Notes under the pieces: generated by a model
What the model saw: the letters and a program-made list of their open reading frames with translations, nothing else
What the model was told of the DNA's origin: nothing
Databases searched by the model: none
Translations under genes and position numbers: made by a program
Shown here: positions 1-10,900 of the stretch, in pieces
Layout of the letters: each line of letters opens with the position of its first letter
How positions within the stretch are numbered: the first letter of the stretch is position 1
NCBI GenBank assembly: GCA_003116995.1
Contig: BDSL01000040.1
Coordinates: forward strand, 186,001 to 250,000
Direction of reading: 5' to 3'
Origin: Yamagishiella unicocca
Taxonomy: Eukaryota; Chlorophyta; Chlorophyceae; Chlamydomonadales; Volvocaceae
Length of the DNA: 64,000 nt

Positions 1-304
1 TACTTGGCTCCTTGTAGAGCTGAGGCTCCGTGCCGCCGCGACGGATGGGCGGCACGTGACTTCGGGGCGGCCGGCCGGGAGGTGCGCTGCTGGAGGTGCC
101 CGGCTGGGTGCTGGGGCTCGTGGTGGTGGTCTTGGGCTTGTCCTCCCGGAAGCCCACCACACGTACCGCTGCGGCGCGCTGCCACTGTCGGGCTTTGCAG
201 CAGCTCCGCAGCTGTGCTTGCTGCGGCTGCGGTTGCGGGAGCGTGCTAGAGCGGCGGCAGGCCGCGGCGGGCGACCGGAGCAGCCCAGGTGCTATCGAGG
301 GCAT
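1..304 (-). CDS. N-terminal exon of a probable plastid-targeted protein (partial, runs off left edge)
   Basis: An open frame begins with ATG at 304-302 and stays open for 101 codons to the window edge. The first ~50 residues (MPSIAPGLLRSPAAACRR...) are rich in Ala, Ser, Arg and Gln with almost no acidic residues, as in an algal plastid or mitochondrial transit peptide. After it comes RVVGFREDKPK, then a Thr/Ser/Pro/Gly-rich linker and TEPQLYKEPS. No family was recognised, so no function is given. The start was chosen because it is the first ATG of the frame and the composition changes there. The downstream gene on the same strand ends at 1661, about 1.36 kb upstream of this start. The rest of the gene lies outside the window. 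Confidence 0.55.
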   Translation of the reverse strand, partial: MPSIAPGLLRSPAAACRRSSTLPQPQPQQAQLRSCCKARQWQRAAAVRVVGFREDKPKTTTTSPSTQPGTSSSAPPGRPPRSHVPPIRRGGTEPQLYKEPS

Positions 305-1517
305 TTTTTGCGTTGTTTACGTTATAAAGGGTTGGAATAATTGCGACGTAGAGGAGTGCTTACACATGGCGAGCCAGATGATCCAAAATGCACCGGTCTG
401 TTGGTACGAGAGCTGGCGTGGCATGGGGAGGAGTGGGGTGGGGGCAGAAAAGGCGGGCAAATGACGCAGGCCTTTCCCCTGACGCAGACCGTCCCGAAAA
501 TGGCTGTCGGGAGCTGCAAGATTTGTTTGCCCCTCGGGGATTTACCCCAGCAAATGCATTTCTCTACGTAGCCAGTCATTCGGGGCTTCAAGGCAAATTA
601 AAGGGCCCCAACAGCAAATGTTGCTAAGGCACTCGCAATCCATTCCACCTGGCAGCCCCACAGCTCCGCGCCGCCGGTGTCCGTTTGTTCAATCCATGTG
701 CCCGTGCCGCATTTATTTATATGACGACAACCTATCCGACGCGGCCCATCCATGTGCTAGCAAAGCCCGCCAACTCGTCCCTCTGCATCGGTCCTGCCTG
801 AAGAGCCCATAACAATAGCAACAAGCTTAAGCAGCTTGGCCGCATGTCGCAACGTGCGCTGCTTCCCCTGCGTTTGTGCATTGTAGCATGAGCAGCTGCA
901 ACACGCCGCAATGCATAACGAGCAACGGGGCCAGCGAGCTCGCGACACTGCTGCCAGCACCGCACTGCAGCACATAAAGAGGAAATGTCCCCCAAGATGA
1001 TGGCCGCGCAGCCCACATCCCACAACTCATCGTCTTTACGCTATCCGCGCAAGCTCCTCCCTCCAGCCCAGCGCCACCGGCGCTCATTCCTTAACGAGCG
1101 ACTGCCGACGAGCGCGCCACCACCACCACCACCTACCGCCGGACAACCCGGAATGGGACCAGCGGACCAACTGCTACGTGAATCCAATCCAAATTATTAC
1201 CGAACTCCGTTCAGGCTTCAATGGGCCTACCTAGGGGCGGTCCCCACCCGTGCGCTTTCCCCTCCCCCCCTCGGCTCCGCTTTCGAGATTCCTAGCTGCC
1301 TCGCTTCATAGATAGGTTCCTAGCTTCCTGACCCGCGGGTCGATGCTGCGAGGCAGCTTATTAACGATCCCTTCGCCCTGTCCTAGCATGCCCGGGCAAC
1401 ACCTCCTGTCCCAACACCAGATAAGCAGGGGGATACGGCTAGAGAACAGGCCGTGACAGCCGTGACATGTTGTGGTGATTAGGTGCGGAAGGGTAATAAT
1501 GCGTAATGAGTAATGAG

Positions 1518-1570
<53 letters not shown>

Positions 1571-1660
1571 GGGGATGTAGGCCTGCTTCCTCCAGCTCCC
1601 TTCGCACGATCGCTCCCACCTCTGCGAGCTTGCTGCCACCGCGCCCCACTTGGGACTGCC
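305..1660. other. Spacer: promoter side of the left-edge gene and 3' flank of the SPATA20-like gene
   Basis: No supported coding region; short open frames here have no recognisable domain or splice pattern. It should hold the 5' region of the left-edge gene and the 3' UTR of the SPATA20-like gene. The only TGTAA on the minus strand is at 364-360, which would imply a 1.3 kb 3' UTR, so the poly(A) site is uncertain. A (CCAG)n array lies at about 1519-1570. Confidence 0.5.
1519..1570. repeat. (CCAG)n tetranucleotide microsatellite, about 13 copies
   Basis: Perfect tandem CCAG units in the 3' flank, probably the 3' UTR, of the SPATA20-like gene, starting about 90 bases past its stop codon. Confidence 0.9.
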
Positions 1661-4600
1661 TCACAGCTTAATGTCGAAGTGCTTCAGCTGGGCCGCACTC
1701 GGAGGGGCCTGAGGGACGGCGGGGGGGCGGGACGGGGGCCGTGAGCGACCCACGGGTCTGCGGATTGCGCGACACGTCACTGCACGCGTGCTGGTCGTTG
1801 TGTGTGGGTGGTGGTGGTGCAGGAAGCAGTGCGCCGTGCAGCACGTGCCGGGTCCTGCCCTGCCACCCACCCGCCGTGAGGGGATGCGGGCGGCATACTG
1901 GAGCCGGTGCCCGGGGGGTTGGTTGGTTTCGGAGCGGGGTCTCCAAGTGATTGTGATGGTGGTTGTGCGACGCTGCCCGGGGCTACTGACGTACGCTTCG
2001 GTAGCGTATCGTTGGGATTGTCTGGACATACACACCGTAACCAACAGTAGCCTCCCACGTACCAACTTACCCGGCGTCCCTCCCAAAACACACACACACG
2101 CATCCACCCCTCCCACCCACTTTAGGGTTTGCCTCCACCCCCACCCCCACCTACGGGTTTCCTCTCCCCCGCCCCACCCACCTGCTGACGCTCCAGCAGC
2201 TCCCGCACCCTGGTCGGTTCGGTAGTGGGGGCCTGGCAGGTGAAGTTCTGGCAGATGAAGGCGGTTGCGGCGGTTACGGCGGTTGCGGCGGTTGCAGCTG
2301 TGGCTTCCGGAGCCGCGGGAGAGGCTGCGGCCATTTGGGCCAGGTAAGGGGCGAGGGGTGGTCCAGGGAGGGTCAGGTGAACCGTGAGGTGACGAGCAGC
2401 TGGATGTGGGTCGGGAGCCGTGGACCGTAAAGAGGGAAGTGGTAAGCGGACTTGGGACTGGAGAGTGGTGTGGCTGTGTGTGTGCGGTTTCGGAGCCAAT
2501 CATGACGGCAGCGACCAGCTCATGGGGGGAGGGGGTATAAGAGGATCCGCGAATCCACGGCCGACGACCGGTGTCCATCAGGAGGTATGAGGGGAGACCC
2601 GTGGGTCGGCACAGGAAAATAAACCGGACTTCAGGAGATGATTAGGGGGGAGGCTCGGGGGAGCTAATGTAGGAGCGCAAGGAGCGCTGCCATATGTCGT
2701 CGCCCGCGGCGTCACACGCGGCGGGGGTATGAAATGAACACCCGTGGGGGAAACCCGTGGAGGGAGACTCGTGAGGGAAAACTCGTGGGGGAAACCCGTG
2801 GGGGAAAGGAACACTCGTGGGGGAAAACCCGTGGGGGAAAACACGGCGGGGTGGACTGGGCTGGAAGAGTGGCGGCAGGGAAAGGCGGTGACGGCATCAA
2901 GCGGTGTGTGTACGACAGGAGCCTCTGATCAGAGAGCCCTCAAATCCCGTCCCCCCCCACCCTCCACCCGCCCCCCAACCCACCCTGCTGCTGCTGGCGG
3001 GCGAAGTGCGACGCCACCATGCCGTGCGCAGCCGGGTTGCGCTGCCTCCAGAACTCCATGTCCCGCGGGTCGGTGGGGTCCAGCACCAGCACCACCTTGT
3101 CCGGGCAGTACGGACCGTGTGCGGCATCCAGCAGGGCCGCCGTGTCGGGGGAGCCAGCGCGGCCCGCGATGACGACTTGCCGCAGCGGGCGCTTGCTGAA
3201 GGTGTGGGCGGCGCAGCACAGCTGAGGCACCGCCAGCGGCGCCTGAGTCAGCCGCGACGTGAAGGCCGCCAGCGTGCGCCGCGCCGCCTCGTCGTACGAC
3301 ATAGGGCCCGTCGTACTGCCGCCACCTGCGTGTGTGGGGGGGGAGCGCGTGTGCGTGTGCATGTGTGCATGTGTGTATGTGTGTATGTGTGTGTGAGTGT
3401 GTTCACGCCGTGCGAAAGCCCAAAGGAGTATGTGGTCGTGGGATAAGGGTTGTACGTAGTATAAAACGCGAAGACCGGGGATCACCGTCAGGGGGACTTG
3501 GGTGTGCCGACGGCGTTGGCTTGGGACTGGAGGTTACAGCAGCTGGGCGGGGGCCGGCCCCGTCCAAGATCATCTATCCCCTTCTCCCTCCCCCCCATCC
3601 GTTCCCCCCCGCTCCCTTATCGGCCGTGGATTCGCGGATAATCATATACCCCCCCTACTCCCAAATAATGGAATAAGTCAAACAACGTTAAAAGTAGTGG
3701 TATTTCACCGTCGCCGAAGCTCGATTATTTTCTACACAGGCATGCCATCCGAAACCAAACGCACCGGGTACCGCCGGGCGCTCCGAAACCAGCTCCGCCA
3801 GGCGCAACAGATTGGCGGCCGCCACAGACGACGCTGTGGGCTCGGCGCCGTCGTAGTCGTCCTGGCGGGGGTTGGGGGGGTTGTGATGAGAGGACCCGTG
3901 GGTCGGCACTGGAAAATAAAAGACCGATTAGGATATTGTTTGGTACCCGGGTGGGTGTGGGTGTTTGCGAGGAAAGCCCCTGGGTCGGCATTGACTGGGA
4001 GGTGGGGGCAGTAGTGAAGAGACGCGCGTATTTGAAAGACGGGGAGGAGGCCGGGAGGGGGGGTGTATAAAAACGGGGGGGGGGGAGGGAGGGCGGAGAG
4101 AACCGGTACATTGGCAAGGAGGGGGCTCAGGTGGAGAGTGGAGGAAGCGGGGTCGCGGCCGAGGCGTTGAGGAGAGAAGGGGCAGGGGGGAAGAGAGCGG
4201 GAGGAAAGGGGAAACCGGGGTGCTAACAGACGGCGGTTGGAGAACCGTTACTTCAATGTTACGATCGCGGGGAGGAGGTTGGTACGACAGCCCGGGCACC
4301 CTTAGGCCCCATCTGAGGCCCCTTCGACCGGCGTCCTTCGATTCCCCGCCCGGGGACCTCACATCAATTCAGCCCAGCATCCGTTTGTAGCCAAATAAAC
4401 CGGTGTCGTACAAGAGCGGCATGTGCCGTACCTTGATCCGGATCCGGATCGACGGGTCGGCGTCCGGGGAGCCTGGGTGCGCAGTCGAGTAGTAGCCGCC
4501 GGAATGCTCGTCCCAGAACAGCTCGTCCTGGACCGCCTGGTTGGAGGGGTGGTTGCGACAGCGGCGGTTGTTGGTTGGGGTCGCGGATGCGGATGCGCCA

Positions 4601-7600
4601 TTCACCGGCAACGCGGTTTCGAGGGTGTGGCAACTTACGACAAACAACCGCCGCCCTCCGGCAGCATCCGGAGCTCGAATCCGTCACCGCAACAGCCCAA
4701 ACCCAAAAATCGACACCCAAACCCCTCCGGCGCCTCGGGGCTTGAGTCACAGCCAATACACACACCACCCCCTTACCCCTCCCCCCTCCACCCCTCCCGC
4801 AGTTTCTGTCCTCCGTATGCTATGTCATGTAACCGGCTCGCCGGTTCCTCCCTCGCACACCCCTTCCGTGTCGTGTAATCCCCCCTCCTGTCACCACCCC
4901 CTCCTGTCGTGTACCCCCCCTTTCCCCCTCCCTGGACACACCTGCAGCTGCATCGCCCACTCGAGCCACTCCCTGCCGCCGCCGCACTCGTACAGGTCTA
5001 ACAGCCCCGAAACCAGCGCAGAGTAGTCGTCAGCAAAACCTGGGGCAGGGAGGGCGTACAAGGAAACGGACAAACTGACCATGAGAACGTTGTGCCCAGG
5101 CAAGACGTGTAGGTGCAACAAGTTGCGGACGACTTGAGACCAGCACGAGGTCCCCAGCTCCGAAATCCCCCTTCCGGCAATGCTACTACCTCCCAACCGA
5201 TCCAGACACATCGCTTTCCGTCTTGTGCGGCCCCTCCAACTCTTGGTTCGTCGGCCGTGGGTTCGTGGATATATTAAACCCCCCACCCCACCCCACCCCA
5301 GCTCTCCTGCCTCACCCCGCCCCCCCGGGTCGTCTCGCCACTCAGCCCTCCCAGCCCTCCCAGCCCTCCCTGACCCCCCCCGTCCGAAGGCTATGCACCA
5401 GCTACACTTCCCCCATGTCGAGTTACCGGTTCTTTTATGTACCCCCCCCCCTCAGAGCCCCCCTCCCCATCACCTGGCACCCCCGAGCAAACCCCCTCCT
5501 CACCTGGCACCCCCGACGGCCCCCTGCAGTAGCTCCTCCTCAGCCTCCCCGCCCCGCCCCCCGCCGCCTCGTCCCACAGGTTCTGCCTCACGAAGGCCGC
5601 CACCCGCAGTGCGGCCTCCAGGTAGGAGGCGGCGGGGCGGCCCTCGGAGGGAAACAGCCGCTCCACCTGGGGTAGGGGGGCAAGGGTTTGAGGGAGTTCG
5701 GGATTTAGGGTTTAGGGTTTGGATTTGGGGTGGGGAGAGGGTTAGGGGTTCAGGGTACTGGATGGGGAAGGGAGCATGGTAACGGGGCACGTCTGGTCAG
5801 CACAGGGCACGTGGTAGGGGGAGATGAAGAGGTGGCAAGTGGGTTTGGAGGGTAAACCCGGGGGACCTGGCATGCGGGGGAGGGAGGCCGGCGCCGCAGC
5901 AAAGGGGCCACCCAGCAGGAAGAGCCGTACTTGCAAGGAGGCCGGCCGCCCGCCGCACTACCGCCGTACCACCACTGCCGTACCTGCGGCACCGAAGCCA
6001 GTACCCTGGCCGCCAGCGCAAATGCCCCGATGCCCATGCCGTTCCAGGCGGTCACGATCTGGGTTGGGGAAGGGGAGGAGGTTGGGTTTTTGGTTTTGTG
6101 TTTGGGGTTTTGGGGTTTGTGGGGGTAAAGACCACTCGCATCCTCTTCCCGGCGCAATGATCCCCAGTGCCGTACCCCCCGGTACCTACAAGGCTGGTAC
6201 CCGTTCCTCACAACCCCCCTCATCTACGCGGCCGCAACGAGTACCAGGCGGGAGCAGGTAGGGGGGCGGGCGGAGGCGCACCTTGTCGTCCAGGGAGGGC
6301 CGCGGCCGCGCTGCCCGCGCCGAGTGCAGCGCCTCCCGCGCCTCCGCCAGCCGCCGCTCCGCCGCCGCCGCGTCGCCGCCGTACGGCAGGCCCAGTCGCG
6401 CCGCCGCCAGCTCCGGCTGCATGGCGATGTACGGCACGTTCTTTCCCTCGAACTCGCCGTGGGGGTCGCTGCGCTCGCTGCGGCTGCAGTTGCCTGGTGG
6501 GGGGGTGTGCGGCGGGGGTTCGGAGGGGGGTGGAGGGGAGCGCATAGCGTGTATTCGCTACTTGTGCGTGTGTGTGTGTGTGGGTTAAGTTGCCGCTTAC
6601 CATGCATGCTTAATGCGCCTGTGGGAGAGTGCGCGTGAAGGGGCGGGGGGGTGGATGCGGCAGGCGCGGGGTTCCGCGGCAGGGGGGAACGCCGGGACAC
6701 TGCTTGTGCCTGGGGGGTTCTTGAACCCCCCCAACCCCTTCCTAAATCCTAATCGGTTTTTTACTTTTCAGTGCCCGCCGACTCGCAGGTTTCCTTTCAT
6801 CGCTCCCCCTTTCCCCCAGGGGCAAGGAAATGTAGCCCGGCCACCCTCATCCACAGCAAGTGGTATCAGTTCCACACCGCCGCTGCAACACACACACCTG
6901 CTGCGGCCCCCGCTCTAGACTGCCCCTTAACCGCCCCAACCACCCCCTCATACCCGCCCAGCGCCCTGGAAGGGGGGGGGATGGCATAAAAACCGTTGAC
7001 GCGAAAAGGACAGGACAGTTGGCGCCCCGGGAGGGGTGTGTGTCAAGAGCCCGCCATCACCGGGTGTCCTCCTTCTCGCCCCACACCCCAGCGCCGCCGT
7101 CTCTCTCCCCATTCTTTGCAACCCTCATAACCAACCCACACGCAGAGACGGAACACCCCCCCTCCCCTCGGCCTTCGGCTTTCGTATCCCCAACCCAGTT
7201 CTCCCGCATGCATCTCAAAACTTCTGTTTTAAACGATTTTTTCGGACATCCACGGGTTTCCCTCGAACCCTCCCCTCACCCCCCCGTACCTTCCTCCTCT
7301 ATGCCGTACACCAGGCAGAAGAGCGGCCCCAGCTCCGGACCCAATACCGCGGTCACCTGCGGCGGCGGCGGTTGTGTGGCGGTTGTGTGGCGGTTGTGTG
7401 GCGGTTGTTTGGCGGTTGTGTGGCGGTGACAGACGTGGCGGCGAGAGCGGTGGCGGCATGGCGGCGGCGGCGGCGGCGTTCACGGCAGCATGGGGCGCCC
7501 GCGCTCAACCCCTTTCTGCTGCACACCGATTGCTGCCGCCTCGCCTCACCTCACCTCGCCCCTCTCCCCCCCCGTCTCTCTTTCTCCCTCTCCGACACAG

Positions 7601-7907
7601 CGCCAGCTCCGCCTGCTGATCGGGCCTACTATCCGCCGAAGGTCGACATACGACTTCAGGACTTTAGCTCTCCCACCAAGCTCTCCAGCATGCATCTCCA
7701 AACGGATTTCCCACACGGTTTTCTCTTTCGTACACCGGTTTTCCTTGCAACTCCCTCTCCTTCCCCCGGGGTTTTCTCCCCTCCCTCCCCCTCGAAAACC
7801 CCCCTTCCCCTCCCCCTTCTCCTTTCCCTCCCCCCCCCACCTCTGAGTGTTCCCACACGTAGAAGGCGCCCTCCTTCCGCTCCCCCTGACCCCCCTCCTG
7901 CTGCTGC

Positions 7908-7943
<36 letters not shown>

Positions 7944-10900
7944 AGGCTGCTACTGCCGCCGCTGCTGCCGTACGGGTCCACGCTGTCCGCGTCCTCCGCC
8001 GAGTACAGCCCGCCCCCCGGGGAGGTCATGTCGCGGAGGAGGTAGTCCAGCACGCCGCGAGCGACCTGTGTATGTGTGTATGTGTGTATGTGTGGTGGGG
8101 GGGTTCGAGGAAGACCCGGGGGTTGTGTGTACGTAAACGAACCGGTAACTCGGCTTTTGGGAATTGGAGTGTGTGTTGCGGGGGGGGGGACCGTTGATGC
8201 GAAAAAGACAGGATAGTTGGCGCATGGGGAGGGGAGGGGCGGGGGGGGGGTCAAGGGAGGGTACCGGTGGTTGGGTTCAATGGGCAGGCTCAAAGGTGGG
8301 GACCCTCACTTCGCGGTGACGCATCGTGGCCGCTGATGGAGGTGGCTGGCGGATCCGCTTGGGCTGCCGCGGTCGACCTGTCGCATCACCACATGTCGCT
8401 TCGCGTCCCACAGCTCCGGTGGCCCCCCTCCCTTTCCGGACCCTTCTACGCCCCGGCCCCCCTCCCTTTCTGAACCTTTCTCTAATCGATTTACCTATCT
8501 CCCAAGTGCGGATCGACGGGTGTCCTCAAGCAAGCCCCCCGCCCCCCCTTTTCAGCCGGTCCGTTCCGTTGCCTGCGTCCCATGTTACAGAGCCATCTCG
8601 CACTCCTGCCCCCCAGACCCGTTCCCGCAGACTCAGACCGTCCCATCCTCAGCCATCAACCGCCAACCACCAACGACCAACGACCACCGTACCCTAGCGT
8701 ACTGCCGCTCCCCCGTCAGCTGGAAGGCCGCCAGGTAGGTCGCCGCCAGCTGGGGGTTGTCGTACAGCATCTTTTCGAAGTGGGGCACGTGCCTGGAGGG
8801 GGGGGAAGGGGGGGAGTTGGGTTTGGCTCGAGAGTGGCCCGTTGCTCTACTCCCCCCTTTCCCCGTTAACTCCCCCCCCAAGTTCCTCGCCGCCATACGC
8901 GCATACACACAAACACACACACGCCGTCTACATAATCGGAATTCTGGCTTCTCGTGGACACACTCTGGGCTTCTTTCGGTAACTATTGACGCCTCGCCCT
9001 GCCTCCGGATTCCTTGGTCTCTTCGCGCTCAGTCTGCTTCGCGGCTCAGCTCAGCATTTATAAAACACATATGCCCAGCTCACGCTCTCACCACAGCTCG
9101 TCCACGCTGTAGCGGTGGAACCCGCCCCCCAGCTGGTCGTACATGCCGCCAGCCGCCATGGCTGTCAATGAGGTCAGGGCCATGGAGCGAAGCCGCCGGG
9201 CCGCCAGGGGGTCACCCAGATCCTGGGGGGGCGGGGAGGGTTGCAAAACCCCGGTTACTCGCGGGGCGGGGGGGAGCCGTCTGGCGGTTTAGGGGGGTGG
9301 GGTGGCCTCGGCCAGGGGACCTGCAACCAGGGGAATACTAACGGCAACTAGGGGAGGAGGGTATCAACCAGCCCCCAAAACACACCCGTGTCAAGTCACC
9401 AGGAGGAATCGATGCTCGCCGAGTGACGGCTGTCCGCGCTGCCAGCACCCCCCCCCCACCCCCCCGGGCCCCTACACGGGGTTTCCTTGCAATCCCCCCC
9501 CCCGCCCTCTCAAACCTGCCCCCAACCCCCCGCCCCACCGTCTGCCTCATCGCCGCCCTTAGCAACAGATTGATCTCGCTGGGTCGGGGAAACTTGGGCG
9601 CCCCTCCGAAACCGCCGTACTCCGCGTCGTACCGGCGAGCCAGGTCCTGACCGCACGCGTCGGCGGCGGCGGCTGCCAGGGAGGGTGTCAGCGCCAGGGA
9701 GGGGGCGGCGGAGCCGGGGAAAGCCGGGGCGCCGGCGGTGGCGGCTGTGGGTGCGGACTCGGGCTGTAGCGCATCCGTGAGCTGAGCCAGGGTGGTGGCA
9801 GCCTGCGAGCAGTGTTAGGGGTGGTTGCGTGACAGTGGTGGGAGGGGTGGTTGCGTGTGTGACAGGAGACCCGTGGGTCGGCACTGCCGCAGGAGTAGGA
9901 GAGAAGGAGGGGCAATGGGGTGGCGAATCGCAACCCACTGGCCTGGGGAGTCGGGCAGGCTGGGGGGAGGACTAGAAGGACACGTCCCCAATAAAGGTAC
10001 CTGAAGTACCCGAGAGGTACCTGAGGTACCCGAGAGGTATCTGAGGTACCCGAGAGGTACCTGAGGTACCCGAGAGGTACCTGAGGTACCCGAGAGGTAC
10101 CTGAAGTACCCGAGAGGTACCTGAGGTACCCGTCTCCACGGTGGCAGGCACGCACGCTTACAGAGCACCCTAGCTCAATTGTGGCCAGCTCCCCCCTCCC
10201 AGCATGCAATTCCGAACGAGCGCGTACCCAGTGAAACCAACCGGTTTCATGTTCATTGCCGACCCACGGGCTTCCCTTCATCCCCATCTACCGGTAACAG
10301 CCCCGCCTCCCTCCCCCCCACGCGTTTCCCTCGAACCTCCCCCCCAACCAAACACACACGCGGGGCTTAGCTCCCTTCCCCCCAACCAAACACACACGCG
10401 GGGCTTAGCTCCCTCCCCCCCAACCAAACACACACGCGGGGCTTAGCTCCCTCCCCCCCAACCAAACACACACGCGGGGCTTAGCTCCCTCCCCCCCAAC
10501 CAAACACACACGCGGGGCTTAGCTCCCTTCCCCCCCACCACCACCATCACCGCACACACACGCGCGCACACACCTTGCTCTTGAGGTCCTCCCGGTTGGT
10601 GCGCCAAAGGGTGGCGATGCGACGAAGCACGGTGGCGAAGCCGGGCATGGCCAGCTGGTCGCCGATGAAGCGGTCCTAATAGCTCCAGGGGGGGAAGGGA
10701 AGCGGGGAGGCCGGGAGGAGGGGAAGAGGGGCGAGGGAGGGGGCCGAGGGAGGCGGGGTAGAGGGGTGAGGGGGCCGAAAAAGGGGGGCAAGCGGGCGCA
10801 CGGTTACAAGTGCGTTTGTGACGGGTATCATACCTATCATGGGGAAGTTGGAGTGGGCAACCGCTAGGCGAGTGTCGCCCAGCTTGTTCGGAGGGAAGCG

